Assembly (NCBI GenBank): GCA_018652955.1
Contig: JABIBA010000013.1
Location: forward strand, 309,637 to 373,636
Direction: 5' to 3'
Source: Candidatus Peribacter sp.
GTDB taxonomy: Bacteria > Patescibacteriota > Gracilibacteria > Peribacterales > Peribacteraceae
DNA length: 64,000 nt
This document shows positions 23,369-32,680 of the stretch, one piece after another (positions within the stretch are counted from its first letter, which is position 1; each line of letters opens with the position of its first letter). The notes below the pieces were generated by a model. It did no database searches. It was not told the origin of the DNA and worked only from the letters and a program-made list of their open reading frames with translations. A program made the position numbers and the translations under genes.

Positions 23369-26029
23369 ATGCTTCCAAAAGCTTACGACCCAAATGGCAC
23401 AGAAGACCGCATTTATAAGATGTGGGAGGAGAGTGGGGCGTTTATTGCAGATAACACGACAGATAAAGAGGCGTTTACTATCAGTATGCCACCGCCAAAT
23501 GCGACAGGGCAGCTGCACTTAGGACACGCGGTAATGCTTGCTCTTGAGGATATCTTTGTTCGCTATGCACGTATGCAGGGTAAAGAAGCTCTTTGGGTAC
23601 CAGGGACAGATCACGCGGCTATTGCTACGGAGAATGTGGTGATTAAGAATCTAAAAGATGGAGGAATGAAAGATCCTCGTGAAGAAATGGGTCGCGAGAA
23701 GCTTGTAGAAGAGATCAAATCTTTTGTTGCAGGAAGCCAAGACACGATTCGAGGCCAAATGCGCAAGATGGGTAGCTCATGTGACTGGTCGCGTGAGGCG
23801 TACACCATGGACGAGCCAAGGCATCGCCTTGTAAACGAAGTGTTTGCCAAGATGTTTGCAGATGATCTTATTTATAGAGGTCATCGCATTGTAAACTGGG
23901 ATCCTAAACTGCAGACGAATGTTTCTGATGAAGAAGTAGATCATCAAGACCGTACAGATCCATTTTTTACATTCCAATATGGTCCATTTGAAATTGGTAC
24001 GGTAAGGCCAGAGACAAAGTTTGGGGATAAGTATGTGGTAATGCATCCTGATGACGAGCGTTACAAAGAATATAAGCACGGAGATACATTTGAGTGCGAA
24101 TGGATCAATGGGCCGATCACGGCAACGATCATTAAAGATGAAGCCGCAGACCCAGAAATGGGTACAGGAGTGATGACCATCACGCCGTGGCACTCAGGAG
24201 TAGACTTCGAGATTGCGCAGCGTCACGGACTGGATAAAGAACAAGTCATCGACTTTGATGGAAAGCTTTTGCCTATAGCAGGGGAGTTTGAAGGCATGAA
24301 GATTACAGATGCCAGAGAGAAGATTGTTGAGAAGCTGGATAAGAAAGGATTGCTTGTAAAAACTGATGAGAAGTACGCTCATTCCGTAGCATTGAATAGT
24401 CGTGGTGCAGGAGTGATAGAGCCGCAAGTTAAGTTACAGTGGTTTATCGATGTTAATCGCGAGGCAGTTAACTGGAAAGGAAAGAAGATGAGCCTTAAGC
24501 AGGTGATGCAAGATTGCGTAAAAAGTGGAGACATCAAGATTATCCCAGAGCGCTTTGAGAAGACGTACTTTCACTGGATTGATAACCTTCGTGACTGGTG
24601 TATCAGCCGTCAGATCTGGTGGGGCCACAGGATTCCTGTGTGGTATAGAGGAGCTGAAGAATTTGCAGGTGTTCAGCCGCCGGAAGGAGATGGATGGACC
24701 CAAGACCCAGACACACTTGATACGTGGTTCTCTGCTGCTCTGTGGACATGGAGCACGCTCGTAGACCCAAAGCTTACCGAGGACTTCTCTCTTACTCTTA
24801 AGGAGATCATCGAGAAGAGTCCGGACTTTCAGAAGTTTCACCCTACACAAGTAATGGAGACAGGGTACGACATCATCTTCTTCTGGGTTGCTCGTATGGT
24901 TCTTATGACAACGTATGCAATCGGAGAGGTTCCATTTGAGACTGTGTATCTTCATGGAATGATTCGCGACCGTAATGGTCAGAAGATGAGTAAGTCTAAG
25001 CCCGAGACAATGATCGATCCTCTCGATATCATTCCAAACTACGGTGCAGATGCTCTGCGCATGGCAATGATCGTTGGGCAAAGCCCAGGTAACGATCAAA
25101 AACTCTACGAAGAGAAGATCGCAGGGTACAGAAACTTTATTAATAAGCTGTGGAATGCCTCGAGGTTTGTATTGATGCAATGTGAGGAGGCTGGAGTAGA
25201 TCCTCATACAGTGACAGAGTTCAAAGCAGTGTCTGCGGCAGACAAGGCAGTACTCAGTCAGCTACAAGACTTAATCGATGATGTTTCAGGAGGCTTAGAT
25301 AAATACAGTCTCAGTGAAACTGGTGAGAGACTCTATGGATTTACATGGGATTACTTCTGTGACTGGTACTTAGAACTTTCTAAGGGAGAGGCAAACCCTG
25401 CCGTGCTGATTCATGTACTCAGAACTATCGTTACATTACTTCATCCGTATTGCCCGTTTGTCACAGAGGAATTGTGGGAGCAGATTAAACCGCAAGAAGC
25501 AGGATTGCTGATCAAAGAATCTTGGCCACAGTCTGATACATCTCTTAAAGATAGTGCAGATAAAGATCTTCAGGTTATTATCGATGTAATTTCTGCCATT
25601 CGCAGCTTACGATCTGACCAAGGAATAGAGCCAGGTAAGAATATTACAGTTACATTGCATACACAGTCACAGGGAATGCTACTCGAAGCGCAAAACGAAC
25701 ACATCAAGAGGCTCGCGAAGATCGAGAGCCTTACAATTGATACAAACCCTGATGCTGCAAAGCCTGAGAATGCTGCAGCTGCAGTGCTCAAAGATATCGA
25801 AATCTTTGTCTCTCTTGATGGTCTTATCGACAAAGATAAAGAGATCGAGAAGTTAACTGATGAGAAGCAGAAACTTGAAGGATTCATCAAGGGTATCAAT
25901 GCGAAACTTGGCAACGAAAAGTTTGTAGAGAATGCTAAAGAGGAGGTAGTTGCTCTGGAGCGCGAGAAGCTAGAAAGTGCACAGTCTAAACTAGAGAAAG
26001 TGCAGGAGCGACTAGAGTCTCTTTCTTAG
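23369..26029 (+). CDS. valS: Valine--tRNA ligase
   Basis: 886 aa class I synthetase. HIGH motif as PPPNATGQLHLGHA (residues ~41-54), editing domain in the middle (GTGVMTITPWHSGVDFEIA), DWCISRQIWWGHRIPVWY, KMSKS motif GQKMSKSKPE, an anticodon-binding domain and the C-terminal coiled coil (last ~70 residues) that marks ValRS against IleRS and LeuRS. Start ATG 23369 is 6 nt after TACAAT; an in-frame TTG at 23363 is rejected on that ground. Its stop overlaps the convergent Y-polymerase stop by 4 nt. Confidence 0.97.
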   Translation: MLPKAYDPNGTEDRIYKMWEESGAFIADNTTDKEAFTISMPPPNATGQLHLGHAVMLALEDIFVRYARMQGKEALWVPGTDHAAIATENVVIKNLKDGGMKDPREEMGREKLVEEIKSFVAGSQDTIRGQMRKMGSSCDWSREAYTMDEPRHRLVNEVFAKMFADDLIYRGHRIVNWDPKLQTNVSDEEVDHQDRTDPFFTFQYGPFEIGTVRPETKFGDKYVVMHPDDERYKEYKHGDTFECEWINGPITATIIKDEAADPEMGTGVMTITPWHSGVDFEIAQRHGLDKEQVIDFDGKLLPIAGEFEGMKITDAREKIVEKLDKKGLLVKTDEKYAHSVALNSRGAGVIEPQVKLQWFIDVNREAVNWKGKKMSLKQVMQDCVKSGDIKIIPERFEKTYFHWIDNLRDWCISRQIWWGHRIPVWYRGAEEFAGVQPPEGDGWTQDPDTLDTWFSAALWTWSTLVDPKLTEDFSLTLKEIIEKSPDFQKFHPTQVMETGYDIIFFWVARMVLMTTYAIGEVPFETVYLHGMIRDRNGQKMSKSKPETMIDPLDIIPNYGADALRMAMIVGQSPGNDQKLYEEKIAGYRNFINKLWNASRFVLMQCEEAGVDPHTVTEFKAVSAADKAVLSQLQDLIDDVSGGLDKYSLSETGERLYGFTWDYFCDWYLELSKGEANPAVLIHVLRTIVTLLHPYCPFVTEELWEQIKPQEAGLLIKESWPQSDTSLKDSADKDLQVIIDVISAIRSLRSDQGIEPGKNITVTLHTQSQGMLLEAQNEHIKRLAKIESLTIDTNPDAAKPENAAAAVLKDIEIFVSLDGLIDKDKEIEKLTDEKQKLEGFIKGINAKLGNEKFVENAKEEVVALEREKLESAQSKLEKVQERLESLS

Positions 26030-27213
26030 ATTGTTCCAAGATGCGGCTTTTTTGCGCTTGTTACAGCCATAGCAGCACCGCGTTTTACTGACTCTCGACC
26101 ATATTTTTTATGAAGATTATCCATCGCTTCTTGAATATTCTCTGCCTCTTTTGTGTGCTTAGGACTTTCAAACAAAGAGAACTGTGTGCCACCCTTCGGG
26201 TTTAATCCATGCAAGCCAAGCCCGACTTGTGTGTATGAATTTCCTTGTTCGTAGAGTCTCTCGAAGCACTGATGTATGTATGGCAGTACTTGCTCTTCGG
26301 TATCTGCGGCTTGTGGCAACTTACTTTCTTTCTGGTCGAAGGTGTACGACGCACTTCGCAGCCATACACTGACTACGCCGCAGGCAAGACCTGCACGTCG
26401 CATTTTTAGCATGGTGTAGGTCAAATGATGCAGGAGATGTGCGTACACCATATCGAGATCGCGGGTGGGCAGGAAGCTTCTTGTTCGAGAAATAGATTTA
26501 GGTGGCGCAATTTCTGTTTCTACTTTTTCGACCATTTCTCCGAGGAGTTCTCGTTGCATTGCAAGACCTAGGCGGCCTAATAGTTTTTGTACAGTCTCTT
26601 TATCTGCATGTGCAATGTCAAAGGCAGTCTTCCAACCTTGGGCTGCGGTATGCAGCTCTCTGCGTTTACCAATACCAGGGATAGCAGCGCACTGCCTATC
26701 GCTTAAGAATGTATCAACAGTCGTTGGCCAAACAATCGTTACTCCTTCGGGTTTTACATATTCACTCGCCATCTTTGCTAACAACTTACTGGTTCCTATT
26801 CCTATAGACACTGTTAGTCCGACAGATTTTTTTACAGTCTCTTGTAGTTCTAGTGCCCAGTACTTTACGTTATCCGGTAAACCTCCTGGTAGACTTTTTA
26901 GATCTAAGAACCATTCATCAACACTGTATCTCTGGATAATCGGGCAGCGGTTTTTGAGGATCTGTTCTATCTGCCTGGAGGCGAGTAGTGCTTCGTCGAA
27001 GTCCGAAGGAAGCGCGATGGCTCCTCTACAGAGTTTGCGTGCTTCCGATAGGCGCATCCCTGTCTTTACTCCTTTTGCTTTCGCCTCGTAGCTTGCAGCA
27101 ATCACACAACCTCCACCCATACCAAGGGCTAGGAGAGGTTTTCCGACGAGGTCGGGCCGTTTACGTTGGAGTGCGGACGCGAAAAACGCATCGGCATCAA
27201 TATGAGCAATCAT
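26026..27213 (-). CDS. Y-family (UmuC/DinB-type) DNA polymerase
   Basis: 395 aa error-prone lesion-bypass polymerase. HIDADAFFASALQRKRPDL (first catalytic Asp), VIAASYEAKAKGVKTGMR, RYSVDEWFLDL (catalytic Asp-Glu at ~104-105; Trp replaces the usual Ala after DE), SIGIGTSKLLAKMAS and the helix-hairpin-helix GIGKRRELHTAAQGW are visible. A late QFSLF fits a beta-clamp binding motif. It follows lexA by 19 nt on the same strand, an arrangement like umuDC, so it should be SOS-induced. Confidence 0.9.
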   Translation of the reverse strand: MIAHIDADAFFASALQRKRPDLVGKPLLALGMGGGCVIAASYEAKAKGVKTGMRLSEARKLCRGAIALPSDFDEALLASRQIEQILKNRCPIIQRYSVDEWFLDLKSLPGGLPDNVKYWALELQETVKKSVGLTVSIGIGTSKLLAKMASEYVKPEGVTIVWPTTVDTFLSDRQCAAIPGIGKRRELHTAAQGWKTAFDIAHADKETVQKLLGRLGLAMQRELLGEMVEKVETEIAPPKSISRTRSFLPTRDLDMVYAHLLHHLTYTMLKMRRAGLACGVVSVWLRSASYTFDQKESKLPQAADTEEQVLPYIHQCFERLYEQGNSYTQVGLGLHGLNPKGGTQFSLFESPKHTKEAENIQEAMDNLHKKYGRESVKRGAAMAVTSAKKPHLGTI

Positions 27214-27232
27214 TGAAGAGAGTGAAGGGGAG

Positions 27233-27841
27233 TTACATCTTGCGGATCATGCCTTCCATGACTCCTGCAACCTGCAGTTCGTCTACGGCATACATATCCG
27301 GATAGCTGGCATTCTCTGCCTGAAGGTAATATTTACCTTTATCACGCTTTAGGCGTTTGAGTGTAAATTCACCATCTATGGAGCCTACAACAATATCATT
27401 AAGCTTTGGTGTTTTCTTACGATTGACGACTACGACGTCCTCTTCGAAGATCCCTGCATCTATCATACTGTCTCCTTTTACACGGAGGAGGAAGGTCGAA
27501 GCTCTATCACCAATAAGATAGGTATCCAGAGAGATCATTTCTTCTGCCTGCTCTTCTACAGGGGCTGCGAACCCTGCAGAAATAGGACCGAAGAGTGGAA
27601 GCATCATAGGCTGTGCCATTCCTTCACCTTCTTCACCTATTTCCATAATTTTAATGCGTCCCTTCGGGTCTTTTTCGAGTTGTCCTTCGCGCACCAACAC
27701 GTTTACTACTTTTGCGACGGCGTTTTTACTGCTGACACCAAATGCCAAAGCAAGGTCTGCAAGAGAGGGGGAGTAACCGCGTTTGCGTTGGAACTCTCCG
27801 ATGTAATTGAGCACTGTGCGCTGGTGTGGTGTAAGACTCAT
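27233..27841 (-). CDS. lexA: LexA-type SOS repressor / S24 autoprotease
   Basis: 202 aa. An N-terminal winged helix (residues 5-65, LTPHQRTVLNYIGEFQRKRGYSPS) is joined to a peptidase S24 domain: cleavage site Ala89-Gly90 (PISAGFAAP), catalytic Ser125 (VKGDSM) and Lys162 (FTLKRL). It should repress SOS genes and cleave itself when RecA filaments form. The SAGF cleavage context resembles UmuD as much as LexA, and the next gene is a Y-family polymerase, so one protein may combine both ancestries. Promoter with TTGACA/TACTAT just upstream. Confidence 0.9.
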   Translation of the reverse strand: MSLTPHQRTVLNYIGEFQRKRGYSPSLADLALAFGVSSKNAVAKVVNVLVREGQLEKDPKGRIKIMEIGEEGEGMAQPMMLPLFGPISAGFAAPVEEQAEEMISLDTYLIGDRASTFLLRVKGDSMIDAGIFEEDVVVVNRKKTPKLNDIVVGSIDGEFTLKRLKRDKGKYYLQAENASYPDMYAVDELQVAGVMEGMIRKM

Positions 27842-27856
27842 AAAGTTGTTGGGGAC

Positions 27857-27890
27857 GAACGTTCACCATAGTAGGTGTACGAGTGTGCAC
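27857..27890 (-). promoter_or_regulatory. Candidate LexA operators
   Basis: Two symmetric elements: GAACGTTC (27857-27864), a perfect palindrome just after the -10, and GTGCAC-ACTC-GTACAC (27890-27875 on the minus strand), an imperfect inverted repeat filling the -35/-10 spacer. Both are placed where LexA autorepression would act; neither equals the Gram-negative or Bacillus consensus. Confidence 0.4.
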
Positions 27891-27896
27891 TGTCAA
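27868..27896 (-). promoter_or_regulatory. lexA promoter
   Basis: On the minus strand: TTGACA (27896-27891), 17-nt spacer, TACTAT (27873-27868). The best -35/-10 pair in the window. Confidence 0.75.
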
Positions 27897-27911
27897 CAAT
27901 CACAAGTTGCA

Positions 27912-29105
27912 TTATTTTGGAATTTTGTTCCAAACTACACTCATGCTAAAAAATGTTATAACGAGTAGTACTGCTCCTATACAACCCGAAATAAGTATCG
28001 CTTGATTCAAAGAGAGAACGTCTGCGGTGTACCCAAGAAATGGTGAAACAATGGCAAAGAGTAGCCGAAATCCGAATGCTTGAAATGAAAGTACGGTTGC
28101 ACGTGTTTCAGAGGATGTCATGCGGTTGAGAATGTCACTGGTGAGCGGTGTAGTAAATCCCCACATGATGCGTGCAACAAAGAAGAAGGCAATCGCCCAG
28201 ATAGATGAGGTGAGACCTAGTACTAAGAAGCTTACAATCATGCATATCGATATACTTATAAGCAACAGGCGGTCATCAAACCATTTTTCTAATGAATGCA
28301 CGTAACGAGAGGCGAAAGCATGGCAGAGGACAATAATAGAGTGCGTTACTCCAAAGAGGACGAGTGGCAGTCCTACCATCTCTTGATAAGGTTGGGTAAA
28401 CCAGTACAGAGAGAACGCCATGGTAATCAAAATGCTATTAAGAAGAATAACACCTCTAATAGCTGGGTTATGGACGACGGATGTTACAAAGATATTCCAC
28501 ATAGCAGCAAAGTGTCTGGTCTCCTGTAATTTATGCCTCTTCGGTTCCTTAAGAGTAATGGCAATAATCGGTGCTATCAGAAAGAATCCGAATGTAGTCC
28601 AGAGTGTGGCGCGCAGACTATACAAAGCAATGAGACCGCCAAGTATCCCCGCAACTGCCTCTACGCAGAATCTAAAAAATGCCTGTTTGCCTGCAATTTT
28701 GCGGTATTGATCTTCTTCGCCTAGTTCAAGGAGTGTGTCATACGCTATGGCTGAATCAGTGCCTGAGAAGAGGCTGGAGCCTGTTGAGAGAAATACTACA
28801 GCTAGTAAGAATCCTGAAAAATTAAAGCTTAAGCAGTAGATAAGCATCCCAATACTTTTAAGGATAGCCCCTAGTACTAGAGTAGGTTTTCTTCCCCATC
28901 GATCGGAAAGATATCCTGAAGGAATTTCAAATCCCATTTGTAGTACAGACCAGAGAGCTTCCAATATAAATACTTGCTGTAGATCTAATCCATTGGATGC
29001 AAGAAAAATAACCAATACAGCTACATGAACAAGTGATCCGCGTACCGCATGGAGCACATATAATTTCCAAATATTAGCCTGCATTTTTTGTAAGTAACCC
29101 TCCAT
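27912..29105 (-). CDS. Major facilitator superfamily transporter
   Basis: 397 aa with about twelve hydrophobic helices. The A-motif-like loop between helices 2 and 3 (GYLSDRWGRKPTLVLG) is clear, and FFLIAPIIAITLKEPKRHK marks the central cytoplasmic loop. Drug/metabolite efflux or uptake cannot be told apart. Start ATG 29105 lies 6 nt after TAGACT; a second ATG is 7 codons in. Confidence 0.85.
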   Translation of the reverse strand: MEGYLQKMQANIWKLYVLHAVRGSLVHVAVLVIFLASNGLDLQQVFILEALWSVLQMGFEIPSGYLSDRWGRKPTLVLGAILKSIGMLIYCLSFNFSGFLLAVVFLSTGSSLFSGTDSAIAYDTLLELGEEDQYRKIAGKQAFFRFCVEAVAGILGGLIALYSLRATLWTTFGFFLIAPIIAITLKEPKRHKLQETRHFAAMWNIFVTSVVHNPAIRGVILLNSILITMAFSLYWFTQPYQEMVGLPLVLFGVTHSIIVLCHAFASRYVHSLEKWFDDRLLLISISICMIVSFLVLGLTSSIWAIAFFFVARIMWGFTTPLTSDILNRMTSSETRATVLSFQAFGFRLLFAIVSPFLGYTADVLSLNQAILISGCIGAVLLVITFFSMSVVWNKIPK

Positions 29106-29130
29106 GTATGAAGTCTACACTACTTGGGTC

Positions 29131-30057
29131 TTATACGTTTTCTGCAGAATCATCGATGACATCCAAGTCTTTAAGCTGACTGAGCTCGAGGTAGGTAATG
29201 GTCCAGACAGTCTGTTTAAATACCGTGATGTAGGCAAAGAAGTAACTGGCGACAATCGTCATACCAAGCCCCAAAATACTTCCGATGGTGTAGCTGACAG
29301 TTGGGGAGAGGAACTTTGTTAGGAGTAGCCCTGTTCCTATGACAATACCTGGTACGAGGAGAATCATTACAATATTAATAATGATACGAAGACTAATAAC
29401 AAACAATAGAATAAACAAGAAGACGATGTGTCCTAAGTGGCTAATGATCAACTTCATACTCTTACCGATAGCAGCAAACGGTCCGTGTTTGTGAATCACA
29501 ATAGCTTCTTCGGCGAATGCAGCAAAGAACTGCAGGATATTACTAAACACCCAGAAGAATCCGAGTAGTCCTAGAGGTAACATAAGAAAGTCTCCACCTG
29601 GGCCGTAGCGAATCATAAGAGATCCAATCGTGATTACCGTAGAGATACCACCAAGTACGAAGAGCTCGTGCACGATGAAAATCGGAACACAATTATAGAG
29701 GGCTAAGATCAATCCTCCTTTTACTTCTTGTTTGGTGTGCGACTTTGCTGCGAGTCCAATAATGGCTCCTTTTGCAAAGTGCGGGAAGACAAGTTCTATG
29801 GCTACCATCGAGAAGATAATAATAATCAGCGTCCATGCAGCGGTGGCTGGCATGTATTCTAAAAACAACTCTTCCATTGCAAAGAAACTAATGGTCTCTC
29901 CTCTAATGACATACAAATAGAAGAACCATGATTGGTAGATGAGAAGTTTAATGTTGAGCAACGTTTCGAGAAGAGCAGAAGAGAACCCCCATCGGCGTAG
30001 CTGCTTTTCTTTTTTTGTCATGGCCCATGCTTTGGCGATAATTTCTCTAGGAGTCAT
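29131..30057 (-). CDS. Hypothetical polytopic membrane protein, 308 aa
   Basis: About six hydrophobic segments spread through the protein, with a short cytoplasmic-looking start (MTPREIIAKAWAMTKKEKQLRRWG) typical of CPR membrane proteins of unknown function. An acidic C-terminal tail. Its start overlaps the end of the LCP gene by 11 nt, so the two form an operon and it may serve in cell-envelope assembly. Confidence 0.65.
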   Translation of the reverse strand: MTPREIIAKAWAMTKKEKQLRRWGFSSALLETLLNIKLLIYQSWFFYLYVIRGETISFFAMEELFLEYMPATAAWTLIIIIFSMVAIELVFPHFAKGAIIGLAAKSHTKQEVKGGLILALYNCVPIFIVHELFVLGGISTVITIGSLMIRYGPGGDFLMLPLGLLGFFWVFSNILQFFAAFAEEAIVIHKHGPFAAIGKSMKLIISHLGHIVFLFILLFVISLRIIINIVMILLVPGIVIGTGLLLTKFLSPTVSYTIGSILGLGMTIVASYFFAYITVFKQTVWTITYLELSQLKDLDVIDDSAENV

Positions 30058-31591
30058 CTTCGACTAGGTTAGGGACTAGGTTTTGTAGAGGGGTAAATCG
30101 GTAGTCTTTTCCGAGGATTATTGTAGCACGTTCTCGTTGCTCTGTGGGCAAGTCTAGAGGCGCAGAAGTGGCTTCTATGCCAAGTAGGGTGCTAAAGAAG
30201 GTGATAACAGGGTCTGGCTCTGGAGGGGTGATAATCATAGAAGATTCGCGCTTTTCCGTGTCTCCATTTTCGACATTTACGACAGTAAATCCAAAGCGCG
30301 TCAGCTCTGTGGCAAGCTTTCTGGCAGAGCCTGGCTTAGCACCTGCATTGAGCACTGCGACGTTCGGTTTATCAAGATAGATACTGCGATTTCGGAACAG
30401 AAGTTCTGCAAAAGACTTTGGTTGCTTCCATGTCACAGGGAACTCTGGAAGTGAAACCGGGAGTAAGACAGATGCACCTTCAAACAAATTTCGTGGAGGT
30501 GTGTAGAGCATTCCACCTGGTTCGATGATGTAATCGTAGAGTGCATTGCGATCGTTGAGCTGCATGCTGATGATATTTTCTCGGTTAAGTTTCTGCCCAA
30601 GCTCAGCAGCACCGATTAGTTCACGAAGTGTCATTGTAGTTTCTACATTCTCACTCATGATCTTCATAAACGAAGTGATGGTGGCAGCGTCACTTAAGAC
30701 ACCTTCCTCTTTTGCCTTGTGTGTCATAGCACCAAGGAGTTGTTGCTGCCTTGCAGAGCGTCCGAAGTCACTTGAAGTGTGGCGACTCCGTGCGTACTTT
30801 AGAGCGGTAGCACCATCTAAGTGTCTTGGTCCTGCACGAATAACAAACGGATCGAATCCGAAGTTTTCATCAGGGTATTCATTATCCTCAATATCGTATG
30901 GCACATCGATGTCGACTCCTCCTAAGATATCGACAGCTCTAGTAAAGGCAATAAAGTCTACTTTGACTGTGTGGTGAATTTCTATACCGAGCTTGTTACC
31001 GATTTCTTGCGCTAGGTGTTCCAGTGTTTCTTTTGATGCTATCTCTGGTTCGACTCCCTTTTGGAAGATGAGGTAACTTCTAAAGTCTCTGTACATTGTG
31101 TTGAGCCTTCCCTTGCCCATCTTTTCAGTTTTTAAGAAGTAGGTATCACGAGGAAGAGAGAGGAGGACTGCGCTCTGCGTATCGGTTGGGTCGATACTGG
31201 CGATCATAATAGTGTCAGTTAGGTTTTTCCCATCATGGTCTGCGTGCCCTTGTCCCATTAGTAAGAAGTTTGTAAATCCTCGTTCGTCTTTCGGCAAACT
31301 CGCTCCAGCAATGTTAATAATGTTGCTGACACCCAGACTTCGTACAGACATCATTGCCTTACCGATACCCGCAAGGAGAAGTAGGGCAACAAATACGGCA
31401 ATCAATATAGTAAGTGTGCGCTTTAAAACTCCGAGCCGGTGCTCTTTCTTCATTTCTTTGTTATGACGTCTTTTCCAGTGATGGTAGAGACCCATCACAG
31501 GTTGTGCGACTGTAAGAAGTGCTGCTGCACGACCAGCCCACACAGTTGTAGCGCTGGGTTTGTCACGAAGTTTACGGACACTAAAAGACAT
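30047..31591 (-). CDS. LytR-CpsA-Psr (LCP) family cell-envelope protein
   Basis: 514 aa. N-terminal cytoplasmic stretch and one transmembrane helix (~53-72), then the LCP domain: TDTIMIASIDP, VLLSLPRDTYF, HHTVKVDFIAFTRAVDILGGVDID and ALKYARSRHTSSDFGRSARQQQLL, including the Arg and Asp that bind polyprenyl pyrophosphate. A LytR_C domain follows (NVAVLNAGAKPGSARKLATEL). LCP enzymes attach glycopolymers to peptidoglycan or to proteins. Transcribed away from the dehydrogenase gene, with a 21-bp palindrome between them. Confidence 0.92.
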   Translation of the reverse strand: MSFSVRKLRDKPSATTVWAGRAAALLTVAQPVMGLYHHWKRRHNKEMKKEHRLGVLKRTLTILIAVFVALLLLAGIGKAMMSVRSLGVSNIINIAGASLPKDERGFTNFLLMGQGHADHDGKNLTDTIMIASIDPTDTQSAVLLSLPRDTYFLKTEKMGKGRLNTMYRDFRSYLIFQKGVEPEIASKETLEHLAQEIGNKLGIEIHHTVKVDFIAFTRAVDILGGVDIDVPYDIEDNEYPDENFGFDPFVIRAGPRHLDGATALKYARSRHTSSDFGRSARQQQLLGAMTHKAKEEGVLSDAATITSFMKIMSENVETTMTLRELIGAAELGQKLNRENIISMQLNDRNALYDYIIEPGGMLYTPPRNLFEGASVLLPVSLPEFPVTWKQPKSFAELLFRNRSIYLDKPNVAVLNAGAKPGSARKLATELTRFGFTVVNVENGDTEKRESSMIITPPEPDPVITFFSTLLGIEATSAPLDLPTEQRERATIILGKDYRFTPLQNLVPNLVEDDS

Positions 31592-31635
31592 GGGCGTAGC
31601 TTACCGTAAACGATCTTTTCGCAATAGTGTTTTTA

Positions 31636-31656
31636 CGTACACCTTTAAGGTGTACG
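31636..31656. promoter_or_regulatory. Perfect 21-bp palindrome between divergent genes
   Basis: CGTACACCTT T AAGGTGTACG, 10-bp arms with a single central base. It sits 45 bp before the LCP start and 43 bp before the dehydrogenase start. The site is between two gene starts, so an operator is more likely than a terminator. Confidence 0.5.
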
Positions 31657-31687
31657 AGTAGTTTTTTGCGTTTTTTACGTGTTCCTG

Positions 31688-31693
31688 TAGCAT
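31688..31693 (+). promoter_or_regulatory. -10 element of the dehydrogenase gene
   Basis: TAGCAT, 6 nt before ATG 31700; TTGCGT lies 16 nt upstream as a weak -35. Confidence 0.45.
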
Positions 31694-31699
31694 TTGAGC

Positions 31700-32680
31700 A
31701 TGACGAAGATCGTATTTCTACAGGTTGATTCAGAAGACCAGGAACTTACTAAAAAGCGGTTCCCAGAGGCCGAGGTGATCGAAGGTATTCCTGAGGATAT
31801 CGCAGCAGCTTGCGCAGATGCAGAAGTGGTATCCACATTTATTGGTATAGATTTAAACGCAGATCTTCTTTCAAAACTGCCTGATCTTAAGCTTTTATGC
31901 ACACGCAGTGTTGGGTTTAACCATATAGACCTCGAATATTGTGCAAAGAATGGCATCACTGTTTGCCATGTGCCCGATTATGGGTCTCATGTGATCGCAG
32001 AGCATGTCTTTGCATTGCTTCTTTCTACATTGCGTCATATTTCGGAGGCAGATAAGAAGGTGGAGAGTGGAGACTTTGATTATCACGGACTACGGGGAGT
32101 CTCTTTGAGAGGAAAGACTTTGGGAATAGTTGGAACAGGAAAGATTGGACGCAAGGCAGCTCAAATTGCTGCTGGTTTTGGTATGCGCATTCTTGCAACT
32201 GACCGTTGTCGTACTATTGAGCTCGAAGATCTCTTGCAGGTGAAGTACACTGAGCTCGATCAGCTTCTTTCTGAGAGCGATATCATTACATTGCACCTTC
32301 CGGCAGTAGAAGAGACGCATCACATGATTGATGCAGAAGCGTTTACGAAGATGAAAGATGGCGTGTGCTTGGTAAATACTGCACGCGGAGAGTTAATAGA
32401 TTCTGATGCCCTTCTTGATGCTCTTAATTCTGGCAAAGTGAAGCATGCACTCCTCGATGTACTAGAGCACGAGCATAACTTTGAAGAAAACAAGGAGTTA
32501 ATACACCATTCATCTGTTGTTACTACTCCGCACATCGCTTTTTATGCAGAAGAGAGTATGCACAATATGTACGAAGATGCCTTTACGTCTATCGATGAAT
32601 ATCTTCGTGGAGAAAAGCCTGAGCACACAGTAAAACCACCGACAGTGATTTGTGACTTACCGGGGGTAAAGAAGGCTTAG
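31700..32680 (+). CDS. D-isomer-specific 2-hydroxyacid dehydrogenase
   Basis: 326 aa. N-terminal catalytic half, then the NAD-binding Rossmann motif GIVGTGKIGRKAAQIAAGFGM (~140-160), ending with VNTARGELIDSDAL (catalytic Arg), LDVLEHE (Glu) and TPHIAFYAEES (His). The closest subgroup by pattern is D-lactate dehydrogenase/related reductases, which reoxidise NADH with pyruvate in fermenting cells; other 2-oxo acids are possible. In-frame TTG 31694 was rejected for ATG 31700. Stop overlaps the next convergent gene by 4 nt. Confidence 0.88.
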   Translation: MTKIVFLQVDSEDQELTKKRFPEAEVIEGIPEDIAAACADAEVVSTFIGIDLNADLLSKLPDLKLLCTRSVGFNHIDLEYCAKNGITVCHVPDYGSHVIAEHVFALLLSTLRHISEADKKVESGDFDYHGLRGVSLRGKTLGIVGTGKIGRKAAQIAAGFGMRILATDRCRTIELEDLLQVKYTELDQLLSESDIITLHLPAVEETHHMIDAEAFTKMKDGVCLVNTARGELIDSDALLDALNSGKVKHALLDVLEHEHNFEENKELIHHSSVVTTPHIAFYAEESMHNMYEDAFTSIDEYLRGEKPEHTVKPPTVICDLPGVKKA

